Below, piece by piece: positions 49,150 to 59,100 of a stretch of DNA of 64,000 bases. The stretch lies in contig NZ_NKRE01000001.1 in assembly GCF_002705925.1 (NCBI RefSeq), positions 5,357,681-5,421,680 on the forward strand. Reading direction: 5' to 3'. The stretch is from Mycobacterium ostraviense. Its GTDB lineage: Bacteria; Actinomycetota; Actinomycetes; Mycobacteriales; Mycobacteriaceae. Made by a program: the position numbers and the translations under genes. The notes under the pieces were generated by a model. It saw only the letters and a program-made list of their open reading frames with translations, ran no database searches and was not told the DNA's origin. How positions within the stretch are numbered: the first letter of the stretch is position 1; each line of letters begins with the position of its first letter.

Positions 49150-50484
49150 GTGACAGGTGCGGGCGATGACGTTGCCGAGGTTGTCAGCAGGTTGATCCGA
49201 TTCGACACCACCAACACCGGGGACCCGGAAACCACCAAAGGCGAGGCCGAGTGCGCGCACTGGGTGGCCGAGCAGCTCGCCGAGGCCGGCTACCAGCCGG
49301 AATATGTGGAATCCGGTGCGCCCGGGCGCGGCAACGTGTTCGCCCGGCTGGCCGGCCCCAAGGGTCAAGCCGGTTCCCGGGGCGCGTTGCTCATCCACGG
49401 GCATCTGGACGTGGTGCCGGCCGAACCGGCCGATTGGAGCGTGCACCCGTTTTCCGGCGCGATTGAAGACGGCTATGTCTGGGGCCGCGGCGCGGTCGAC
49501 ATGAAGGACATGATCGGCATGATGATCGTGGTCGCCCGTCATCTGCGGCGCGCCGGCATCGTGCCGCCGCGGGATCTGGTGTTCGCCTTTGTGGCCGACG
49601 AGGAGCACGGCGGCAAATACGGCGCGCAGTGGTTGGTCGACAACCGGCCCGATCTGTTCGACGGTGTCAGTGAGGCGATCGGAGAAGTCGGCGGCTTCTC
49701 CTTGACCGTGCCGAGCCGCGACGGCGGTGACCGCCGCCTGTATCTGATCGAGACGGCCGAGAAGGGCATCCAATGGATGCGGCTGACGGCACGCGGCCGC
49801 GCCGGACACGGCTCGATGGTGCACGACCAGAACGCGGTCACCGCCGTCGCGGAAGCGGTCGCCCGGCTGGGCCGTCACCAGTTTCCGCTGGTGTGCACCG
49901 ACACCGTGGCCGAGTTTCTGGCCGCCGTCAGCGAGGAGACCGGCCTGAGCTTCGACACCGATTCGCCGGACCTGGACGGGGTGATCGATAAGCTCGGCCC
50001 GATGGCCCGCATGCTCAAGGCGGTGCTGCACGACACCGCGAACCCCACCATGCTCAAGGCCGGGTACAAGGCCAACGTCGTCCCCGCGACCGCGGAGGCG
50101 GTGGTGGACTGCCGGGTGCTGCCCGGCCGGCAGGCGGCATTCGAAGCCGAGGTGGACGAGTTGATCGGCCCCGACGTCACCCGGGAATGGATCCGGGACC
50201 TGCCGTCGTATCAGACCAGCTTCGACGGCGATCTGGTCGACGCCATGAACGCCGCGGTGCTGGCCGTCGATCCCGACGGCCGCATAGTGCCTTACATGCT
50301 GTCCGGCGGTACCGACGCAAAGGCCTTCGCGCGCTTGGGGATTCGCTGCTTCGGCTTCAGCCCGCTGCGGTTGCCGCCCGATCTGGATTTCACCTCGTTG
50401 TTCCACGGTGTCGATGAGCGGGTACCCATCGATGCGCTGAAGTTCGGCACCGAGGTGCTGACCCATTTCCTGACCCACTGCTGA
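49150..50484 (+). CDS. M20-family metallopeptidase (Rv2141c-like; ArgE/DapE group)
   Basis: Zinc-dependent amidohydrolase of 444 residues. Metal and catalytic residues are seen in LLIHGHLDVVPAEP (HxD), WGRGAVDMKDMIGMM (bridging Asp), FVADEEHGGKYGAQWL (the EE pair) and MLSGGTDAKAFARLGIRCFGFSPL plus the terminal LFHGVDERVP (final His). The dimerisation domain sits between. Annotated dapE2 in some mycobacterial genomes, but the true substrate is unknown. The start is the GTG at 49150, placed 5 nt after AGGAAAGG; the GTG at 49144 is too close to that site. Confidence 0.9.
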   Translation: MTGAGDDVAEVVSRLIRFDTTNTGDPETTKGEAECAHWVAEQLAEAGYQPEYVESGAPGRGNVFARLAGPKGQAGSRGALLIHGHLDVVPAEPADWSVHPFSGAIEDGYVWGRGAVDMKDMIGMMIVVARHLRRAGIVPPRDLVFAFVADEEHGGKYGAQWLVDNRPDLFDGVSEAIGEVGGFSLTVPSRDGGDRRLYLIETAEKGIQWMRLTARGRAGHGSMVHDQNAVTAVAEAVARLGRHQFPLVCTDTVAEFLAAVSEETGLSFDTDSPDLDGVIDKLGPMARMLKAVLHDTANPTMLKAGYKANVVPATAEAVVDCRVLPGRQAAFEAEVDELIGPDVTREWIRDLPSYQTSFDGDLVDAMNAAVLAVDPDGRIVPYMLSGGTDAKAFARLGIRCFGFSPLRLPPDLDFTSLFHGVDERVPIDALKFGTEVLTHFLTHC

Positions 50485-50514
50485 TGTTCCGCCGACTATC
50501 CGAAAGGACCGAGC

Positions 50515-51045
50515 ATGACAACACCGCCCGACCCGTATGCCGCACTCCCCAAGCTGCCGTCTTTCAGCCTGACCTCGGACTCGGTGAGCAACGGCCAGCC
50601 GCTGCGCACCGCGCAGGTCAGCGGGATCATGGGCGCGGGCGGACAGGACGCCAGCCCGCAACTGAGCTGGTCGGGCTTTCCGGAGCAGACCCGCAGCTTC
50701 GCGGTCACCGTCTATGACCCCGACGCCCCGACGCTGTCCGGGTTCTGGCACTGGGCGGTGGCAAACCTGCCGGCCGAGGTGACCGAGCTGCCCGAAGGCG
50801 CCGGCGACGGCCGTGAGCTGCCGGGCGGCGCACTGACGCTGGTCAACGATGCCGGTATGCGCCGCTATGTCGGGGCCGCGCCGCCGCCCGGGCACGGGGT
50901 GCACCGCTACTACGTTGCGGTGCATGCGGTGGACGTCGAGAAACTGGATCTGAGCGAAGACGCCAGCCCGGCCTTCCTCGGTTTCAACCTGTTCCAGCAC
51001 GCGATCGCCCGCGCCGTCATCTACGGGACCTACGAACAGACGTAA
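50515..51045 (+). CDS. PEBP/YbhB-family protein (TB18.6, Rv2140c-like)
   Basis: Phosphatidylethanolamine-binding protein family, 176 residues. It carries the ligand-pocket signatures SPQLSWSGFPEQTRSFAVTVYDPDAPT and FWHWAVANLPAEVTELPEG (GxHRY/DPD type), and HGVHRYYVAVHAVDVEKLDL. The orthologue Rv2140c binds phosphatidylethanolamine-like ligands in crystals. The start is the ATG at 50515 with AAAGGA upstream, 30 nt after the M20 peptidase stop, so likely cotranscribed with it. Confidence 0.93.
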   Translation: MTTPPDPYAALPKLPSFSLTSDSVSNGQPLRTAQVSGIMGAGGQDASPQLSWSGFPEQTRSFAVTVYDPDAPTLSGFWHWAVANLPAEVTELPEGAGDGRELPGGALTLVNDAGMRRYVGAAPPPGHGVHRYYVAVHAVDVEKLDLSEDASPAFLGFNLFQHAIARAVIYGTYEQT

Positions 51046-51244
51046 CCGCCGCCGTTCGGGTGGGATCGCTAGGCTGCCCGGCGCACCCCTCTTTGCCCGC
51101 GGCGTCGCGGGGGTTGGCTGCGCCGTCGCGAAAGTCGGGTCGGGTAAATCGTCGCGCCCGCCGGTCGCGGGAGCAACAATGAGGAGGCGTCCGGCCCGTC
51201 CCCAACGGGCCCGGAACGCTTCGCCGAGAGCGCTTGGAGCAGCC

Positions 51245-51892
51245 ATGGCCGATCGCACCAATCGAGTCACCGTCGTCGTCGCCGACGATCACCCGGTAAT
51301 GCGACAAGGCGTGGTGCGCGCACTGAAGTCCTGCGGGCGAGTTGAGGTCGTCGCCCAGGTGGCCGACGGTCGCGCGGCACTGGACGCCATCCGCCAACTT
51401 CGGCCCACGGTCGCACTTCTGGACTACAAGATGCCCGAACTGGACGGCATCGAGGTCACCCACGCCATCGCCCGTGACGGGTTGCCCACCCGGGTGGTGC
51501 TGCTGAGCGCCTTCGACGACAGCCCGGTCGTCTACAAAGCGTTGGCCGAGGGCGCTTCGGGGTTCCTGACCAAGGAATCCGACAGCGACGAGATCGTGAG
51601 TGCCGTGGTCACATGCGCCGACGGCGGCTCGTACCTGCCGGCCGGGATAGCCGGCGGGCTGGCCGGTGAAGTCAAACGGCGGGGCAGGGGAGCGACGACA
51701 CTACTGACCGAGCGCGAGACCCAGGTGGTCACGATGATGGCGGACGGGTTGTCGGTTCCGCAGATCGCGTCACGACTCCATTTGGCGTCGAGCACGATCA
51801 AGACGCACGTGCACAGCCTGTATGAAAAGCTCGGTGTTTCCGATCGGGGGGCCGCCGTCGCCGAAGCGATGCGGCGTCGACTGCTCGAATGA
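51245..51892 (+). CDS. NarL/LuxR-type response regulator
   Basis: A 215-residue two-component response regulator. The receiver domain (VVVADDHPVMRQGVVRAL) has the acidic pair D14/D15 and phosphoacceptor D60 in VALLDYKMPELDG, the switch Ser in VVLLSAFDD and the conserved Lys in GFLTKESD. The C-terminal LuxR HTH is LTERETQVVTMMADGLSVPQIASRLHLASSTIKTHVHSLYEKLGV. The start is the ATG at 51245 with GGAG upstream; the ORF extends to 51179 without support. It is convergent with a matching histidine kinase, 47 nt apart. I do not recall this pair next to the PEBP gene in M. tuberculosis. Confidence 0.92.
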   Translation: MADRTNRVTVVVADDHPVMRQGVVRALKSCGRVEVVAQVADGRAALDAIRQLRPTVALLDYKMPELDGIEVTHAIARDGLPTRVVLLSAFDDSPVVYKALAEGASGFLTKESDSDEIVSAVVTCADGGSYLPAGIAGGLAGEVKRRGRGATTLLTERETQVVTMMADGLSVPQIASRLHLASSTIKTHVHSLYEKLGVSDRGAAVAEAMRRRLLE

Positions 51893-51939
51893 TTCGCGGC
51901 GGTGATTTCGTCTGGCCGCCACCGCGCTGCCCTCCTCCC

Positions 51940-53127
51940 TCAGTGCCGAAGCGGCAACTCCACGCGCAGGTGCGCCCCTTGAGGTTCGTCAACGACGGTC
52001 AGCGTGCCGCCAGCGGCTTGCACCCGGGCCCGGTGTGCGGCAAGACCGATGTGTCCCTGGGCGAGGCGACGCGCCGCGGCGTCAGCCGTTACCCCAATCC
52101 CGTTGTCCGCCACGTCGATACAAGCAACATCGTGGTCAACCGCCAGTTTCACCGTCGCCGCGGTGGCCTGCGAATGACGGGCCACGTTGGACACCAACTC
52201 GCGGATCACCCCGAAAAGGATCGGGTCGACCGCGTTGGGGTCCGGGTAATCGATGTCGGTGGTGATCGTGATGCCCGACCGGGCCGCGGTGACCGAGGCC
52301 AGCTTTTCTACCGCCGCTGCCAGGCCGACCTGGTCGAGCAGGGCCGGGTGTAGCTCAAATGTCGCCTCGCGCAGTAGCTGAGCAGCGTCCTGCAGGCTGG
52401 CCAACGCATGTTCGAGGGGCGCATTGGGGGACTGCTTGAGGAAGTTGGCGATGTCACGCCGTGCCGCCAGCACGTCCTGCAACGGTCCGTCATGGATGGA
52501 CTCCGATATCTGCCGGCGCTCCGCCTGCGAGGCGGTCATCGTTTCGGCGAGGAGCTCTTCGCGCGAGGTCGTGAGTTCGACCATTTCGCCGATATTCCGC
52601 AGCCGGAAGATCACCACCAATAAGGCTGTGCCGCAGACAAATCCGTACATCAGCACGATCACCGCCGTTGCCCCCGGGCCAATCCTCGGCGAGATCACGG
52701 GGTCCTGAACAAACGATGCGGTAAAGACCGCCAGGCTCGCGGCCAGGACGATACCGGCCCGTCGCAACGACAACTCGACGGCCACCAGGCGGGGCAGCAG
52801 CGCCATCACCAATAGCGGAATGTAGCCTCCGGGTGACAACAGCTTGAAACCGAACACGGCCCCGACATCGGCCAGCGCGAGGGTCAGGAGTGCCCTGTCG
52901 TCGTTGAACAGATGACTTGCACCGGAAAACGCAACCAGCAGCGCGCCGATCGTCACGACGGCGTAGACGCTCAACAACACCGCCTGCGCGGGCAGTCGAG
53001 TCGAATCGGCGGCGGCCAACATCGCGCCGACCATGATGACGACCACGCCGACGCGAAGCATGGACCCGGCCTGCAATGAGCGCAATCGCTGTTTGCGCAG
53101 GACCTGCTCGATCTCGGTGCCGCTCAT
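51940..53127 (-). CDS. Membrane sensor histidine kinase (HisKA_3/NarX-DesK class)
   Basis: A 395-residue kinase. The N terminus has about six membrane spans (residues 22-175), including FGFKLLSPGGYIPLLVMALL, and no extracytoplasmic sensor domain. The dimerisation/phosphotransfer domain has H212 in ERRQISESIHDGPLQDVLAAR, followed by the ATPase domain with the N-box-like ELVSNVARHSQATAA and the G-box DNGIGVTADAAARRLAQGHIGLAAHRARV. Such kinases pair with NarL regulators like its convergent neighbour. The ATG at 53127 gives MSGTEIEQVLRKQR. Signal unknown; with only short loops, an intramembrane or envelope cue is plausible. Confidence 0.92.
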   Translation of the reverse strand: MSGTEIEQVLRKQRLRSLQAGSMLRVGVVVIMVGAMLAAADSTRLPAQAVLLSVYAVVTIGALLVAFSGASHLFNDDRALLTLALADVGAVFGFKLLSPGGYIPLLVMALLPRLVAVELSLRRAGIVLAASLAVFTASFVQDPVISPRIGPGATAVIVLMYGFVCGTALLVVIFRLRNIGEMVELTTSREELLAETMTASQAERRQISESIHDGPLQDVLAARRDIANFLKQSPNAPLEHALASLQDAAQLLREATFELHPALLDQVGLAAAVEKLASVTAARSGITITTDIDYPDPNAVDPILFGVIRELVSNVARHSQATAATVKLAVDHDVACIDVADNGIGVTADAAARRLAQGHIGLAAHRARVQAAGGTLTVVDEPQGAHLRVELPLRH

Positions 53128-53183
53128 CGGTTACCTATCTTGCTGTCGTGTCCAGCGGAGTGGCAATTGCGCTCCTGGATCGG

Positions 53184-56100
53184 TCACGGCAGGGGAACGT
53201 TGTTGAAGAAGCCCGAGAGGTTGGTGCCGACGTTTCCGATGCCCGAGTCGAAGGCGGCCGCCGTGAGGTCCAGTGTGCTCGTGTTGAAAATGCCCGAGAT
53301 GGTGTTGCCCAGGTTCGCGAAGCCCGATTCCAACGCGCCGTAGTTGATGTAGCCCGAGTTTCCGGTGCCGCCAGCGTTGCCGAAGCCCGAACTGTAGGCG
53401 AAGTCGTTTGCGAGGCCGGATACGGGGCCAGCGGAGTTGAAGAACCCCGATCCGTTGCCGCTGCCGGAATTGAAGAAACCGGACGAGGGTTCGGTGGTCG
53501 AATTGAAGAATCCCGGGTTCTGCTGGTAACCAAAGCCGAAGGTGTAGGGACCCGAGGTTCCGCTGCCGGCGAGATCAAATGTTTGGGTAATAGCGTTGTT
53601 CACGGAAATTGCGGGTTGAAGAATGGACGCATCCGTTGTCCAGCCGCCGATGCTGCCGTCGTACACGGTGGTTGTGTAAGTGGTGCATTTATAAAATGGC
53701 GGCTCGTACCAGGGGTAGCAGATGGTTTGCTGCAATTGGACTTTTATGGGGACGTCGGAAATGTGGTACGTTTCCCTGGTAATCTCGCTGACGCTGCCCG
53801 TGATTGGTATATCGATGGGAGCATTCACGTCGTAGTACCAGGGGATTTCGGGAATGGTCGAAAAGTACGAGACAGAAACCAGGCCCTGGTAATCGCCTCT
53901 CCAAAAGAAGCCGTTGCTGTAGTTGCCCGAAATGAAAGCGCCGGTGTCGACATTGCCCGAGTTGGCAAGGCCCGTGTTGGAGTTACCGGTGTTGAACAAA
54001 CCCGTGTTGAAGTCGCCCGGGTTGAACCAGCCGGTGTTGTAGCCACCAGGGTTGAAGCTGCCGGTGTTGGTGGTACCCGCGTTGTAGGTGCCGGTGTTGG
54101 TGCTGCCTGCGTTGGCGATGCCGGTGTTGGTGCTGCCGCCGTTGAACAGGCCGGTGTTGGTGCTGCCGGTGTTGCCGATGCCGGTGTTGTAGCTGCCGGA
54201 GTTTCCGATGCCCCAGTTTCCGGTGCCCGAGTTGGCGATGCCGATGTTGTTGGTGCCTGAGTTGAACAGGCCGACGTTGCCGGTGCCCGAGTTGAGGGCG
54301 CCGAAGCCGGTCAGGCCGTCGCCGCTGAGCCCGATGCCGATGTTGCCGTCACCGGTGTTGCCGAAGCCGATGTTGCCGTCACCGGTGTTGCCGAAGCCGA
54401 TGTTGGCGCCGCCGGTGTTGCCGAACCAGATGTTGCCGTCACCGATGTTGCCGAATCCGATGTTGCCGTTGCCGATGTTGCCGCTGCCAAAGTTGAGGTC
54501 GCCCAGGTTGCCGCCGCCCAGGTTGTGGTCGCCGACATTTCCGCTGCCCAGGTTGTAGGCGCCGATGTTTCCATTGCCCAGGTTGTAGGCGCCGATGTTG
54601 CCGAAGCCCACGTTGAGTTGACCCTCGTTTCCGAGGCCCACGTTGAAGATCGTCCCGGTTGCGCTGTCCCGGAGCACGCCGGCCAGATTGGCGCCGACGT
54701 TGGCAAAGCCCGAGACATTAGCCGCCGATGTGAGGCCCTGGGTGCCCGTGTTGTAGATGCCCGAGACGGTATTGCCAAAGTTGGCGAAGCCCGATTGCAA
54801 CGACCCGTAGTTTTGCACACCCGAGTTTCCGGCAAGCCCGGACGAGAAATTGAAAATGCCCGAATTGTTGGCTCCGAAATTCCCCAGGCCGGATGCGCTG
54901 CCGCTGCCGGAGTTGAAGAAGCCCGAAGACGGGCTGCTTGTCGAGTTTCCGTATCCCGGAGCCGCCGGGACGTTGATGAACGGGATGGTGATGGGGCCGA
55001 AACCGCCCGCACCGTGTATGCCTATCACCGATGAACCGTCCGGGTTGCCCACGTTGATCGCCACAGTGGGTTGATCGCCGAAGGAAACTACGATGGGGTC
55101 GCCGGTCTGGGCGCCGTAGACACTGACCGGGCCGAAGTAGCCGACCACTTCACCGCCTAGGCCGTCGTCCAAGCCACTGAAGGTGACTTTAGGAATGGTG
55201 AAGGCGTTGATATAGATATCGGTGATGCCGACACTGATGGGGATATTGATGGGAATCTGAACATCGAAGGACGCGGGGATTTCGGGAACGGTGATTGCGT
55301 AATACGCACCGATCAGGCCCTGGCTGTCGCCCCGCCAGAACAGGCCGTTGTCCATGTCGCCGGTGTTAAAAGCACCGGTGTCGATGTTGCCGGAGTTGGC
55401 AAAGCCGGTGTTGTAGTCGCCGGTGTTGAACCAGCCGGTGTTGGTGGCTCCGGGGTTGAAGCCGCCGGTGTTGGTGGCGCCGGTGTTGTAGTTGCCGGTG
55501 TTGTAGTTGCCCGCGTTGGCGATGCCGGTGTTGGCGATGCCGGCGTTGAAGAGGCCGGTGTTGGCGCGGCCTGGGTTGCCGATGCCGGTGTTGTAGCTGC
55601 CGGTGTTGCCGATGCCCCAGTTTCCGGCGCCGGAGTTTCCGATGCCGATGTTGTTGGTGCCGGAGTTGAACAGGCCGATGTTGCCGCTGCCCGAGTTCAG
55701 CGCGCCGAACCCGTATTGGCCGTTGCCGCTGAGCCCGATGCCGATGTTTCCGTCACCGGTGTTGCCGAAGCCGATGTTGCCGTCACCGGTGTTACCCAAG
55801 CCGATGTTGGCGCTGCCGGTGTTGCCGAGCCCGGTGTTGTGGTCACCGGTGTTGCCGAGCCCGAGGTTGGCGCTGCCGATGTTTCCGCTGCCGACGTTGT
55901 GGTCGCCGATGTTGCCGCTGCCGAAGTTGAGGTCGCCGAGGTTGCCGTTGCCCAGGTTGAAGTCCCCTGTGTTTCCGAAACCCACATTGAGTTGGCCGGC
56001 GTTTGCCAGGCCAAGGTTGAAGAACCGCCCGGCCGCGGCGCTGCTGTTGTGGAACACGCCGCTCAGGTTGCTGCCGACGTTTGCGAAGCCGGAGACATTG

Positions 56101-59100
56101 GCCGCGGTGGCGAGGTCCTGGGTGCTGGTGTTGTAGAGGCCCGAGATGGTGTTGCCGAAGTTGGCGATGCCCGATTCCATGGAGCCGACGTTTCGGTAGC
56201 CCGAGACTCCGGTGCTGCCGAAGGAAACGTTGCGGAAGCCCGAGTTGTTGGCGCCGACGTTGCCGAAGCCCGATGCGCTGCCGGTGCCGGAGTTGAAGAA
56301 GCCCGACGACGGGTTGGTTGTCGAGTTCCCGAATCCCGGCGCCGCCGGTATATCGATGAACGTGATGTCGATGGGGCCAAAGCCGCTGGAGATAGCGATA
56401 GGTATCGAGGTATCTGGTCCGCCAACGAGCACATCAATGTTGGGCAGTGTGCCGGTGAGGGCCGGGATGGAGATGGTGGCGAAGGTGATGCTGAGATACG
56501 ACGAGCCGAGGACGCTGATGGTGATCGGTTGAATCTGGAAGGGGCCGATGACGATATTCGATCTATCGAGAGTGATGGGGAAATTGATGGGGATCGTCAG
56601 GTCCATGTCCAGGACCGAGAATTCCGGAATATAGATTCCGGCGTGGAAACCATACAGGCCCTGGTAGTCACCCCTCCAGAAGAAGCCGTTGCTGTAATTG
56701 CCTGCATTGAAAGCCCCGGTGTTGACATTGCCCGTGTTCGCCAGGCCCGTGTTGTAGTTACCGGTGTTGAGCAAGCCCGTGTTGTAGTCGCCGGCGTTGA
56801 AGCTGCCGGTGTTGGTGCTGCCCGTGTTTGCCAGGCCCGTGTTGTAGTTGCCCGGGTTAACGATGCCGGTGTTCGCGCTGCCCGTGTTGTAGCCGCCCGT
56901 GTTGTAGGTGCCCGCATTGGCGATGCCGGTGTTGCCGGTCCCCGAGTCCCACAGACCTGCGTTGTAGCCGCCGGCGTTCCCGATGCCGGTGTTTGCGGTG
57001 CCGGCGTTGAACAGACCGATGTTGCCGGTGCCCGAGTTTCCTATGCCGACGTTGCCGGTGCCGGAGTTGAAGAAGCCGATGTTTCCGGTGCCGGAGTTGA
57101 ACAAGCCGATGTTGGCGCTGCCCGAGTTCAGCGCACCGAACCCGATTTCGTCGTCACCGGTGAGCCCGATGCCGATGTTGTTGCTGCCGGTGTTGGCAAA
57201 GCCGATATTGTTCTCGCCGGTGTTCGCTAAGCCGCTGTTGGCGTTGCCCGCGTTGCCGGAACCGCGGTTGTGGTCGCCGAAGTTTGCCGGACCGATGTTG
57301 TAGTCGCCCAGATTCCCGGAGCCGATGTTGTGTACGCCGTAGTTTCCGAAGCCGATGTTGGAGCCGCCGATGTTTGCGCCGCCGACGTTTCCGCTTCCGA
57401 AGTTTCCGCTACCGAGGTTGTAGTCGCCGGTGTTCCCGCTGCCCAGGTTGAAGCTGCCGTTGTTTGCGACACCCAGGTTTGACACCGTGAAGTTGCCGAA
57501 GAAACCCGCGAGGTTGGTGCCCGTGTTCGCGACGCCTGACACATTGGCCGGCGTCGCGAGGTCCAGCGTGCTCACGTTGAGGAATCCCGACACGGTGTTG
57601 CCGAAGTTCGCCATGCCCGATACCAGGTCGCCGACGTTCTTGTAGCCCGAGATTCCTGAGCCGCCGGTGGCCGAGTTGAAGAAACCGGAGTTGTTGGCGC
57701 CGACGTTGCCGAAGCCCGATGCGCTGCCGGTGCCGGAGTTGAAGAAGCCCGACGACGGGACGCTGGTCGTGTTCCCGTAGCCGGGAGCCGCCGGAACGTC
57801 GATGACCGGGATGGCGATGGGACCGATGCCGCCAGTGCCGTCGATAGTTATCGCGGTGGTTGGGCCGCCGATGATGGCGTCGGTGGAGCGAAAGGTAATC
57901 GCGATATCGCCGAACGTAATGGGACCAACGCTGATAGCTTGTGTGGTTCCGGTGCTCAGGACGTTGATGTCGGCGGTGTATTTTGGAATGGTGAAGCCCT
58001 GAATGGTCAGGGTGCCGAGTGTCACGCTTATCGGGATGTTGATGGGAATACTCACGTAGAAGTCCACCGGAATGGCGGTATCGGGGATATAGATGGTGTA
58101 GTTGTAGCCCGTCAGGCCTTGGTAATCGCCCCGCCATAATGTGCCATTGTTATAGCTGCCGGAATTAACGAAACCAGTGTTGACATCTCCCGAGTTTGCA
58201 AAGCCCGTATTGTAGTTGCCCGTATTCGAGTAGCCCGTGTTGTACGAACCCGGGTTGAAGCCCGCGGTGTTGAAGCTGCCGGTGTTGAAGCTGCCAGAGT
58301 TGTAGTCGCCCGTGTTGCCGAGCCCGGTATTCCCGTTGCCGGAGTCGGCGAAGCCGGTATTGACGTGGCCGGAGTTGAAGAAGCCCGTGTTGGTGTTGCC
58401 GCTATTGCCGACGCCCCAGTTTCCGGTGCCTGAGTTGCCGATGCCGACATTGCCGGTGCCCGAGTTGAACAAGCCGATGTTGCCGGTGCCCGAGTTGAAC
58501 AGGCCGCTGTTGCCGCTGCCGGAGTTCAGCGCGCCGAACCCGATTTCGCCGTCGCCGGTGAGCCCGATGCCGATATTGTTGCTGCCGGTGTTCGCAAAGC
58601 CGATATTGGAGTCGCCGGTGTTCGCTAAGCCGCTGTTGGCGTTGCCTGCGTTGCCGAAACCGCGGTTGTAGTCGCCGAGGTTTGCCGGGCCGATGTTGTA
58701 GTCGCCAAGGTTCCCGGAGCCGAAATTATGTGAGCCGTGGTTTCCGAAGCCGACATTGAAGCTGCCGATGTTCGCGCCGCCCAGGTTGTGATCGCCGACG
58801 TTTCCGCTGCCGAAGTTGGAGTCACCGACGTTTCCGGAGCCGAAATTGTGTGAGCCGATGTTTGCGAAGCCGACGTTTAAGGCGCCGTCGTTTGCGAGGC
58901 CCAGGTTAAAGGTCCTCATCCCGTCCGCGTTGTCACGGTATAGGCCCGCGAGGTTGGCGCCGATGTTGCCCAAACCCGAGACATTGGCTGGCGTCGCGAG
59001 GTCCAGCGTGCTCGTGTTGAGGAATCCTGACACGGTGTTGCCCCAGTTCGCCGCGCCGGATACCAGGGCGCCGACGTTCCTGTAGCCCGAAAGTCCTGAG

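Noticed and set aside
55716..57230. 504-aa Val/Ala-rich plus-strand ORF and several like it from 53076 to 62802
   Set aside because: Antisense reading of the MPTR repeats; the periodic VGA-type composition mirrors the Asn-Gly repeats on the other strand.
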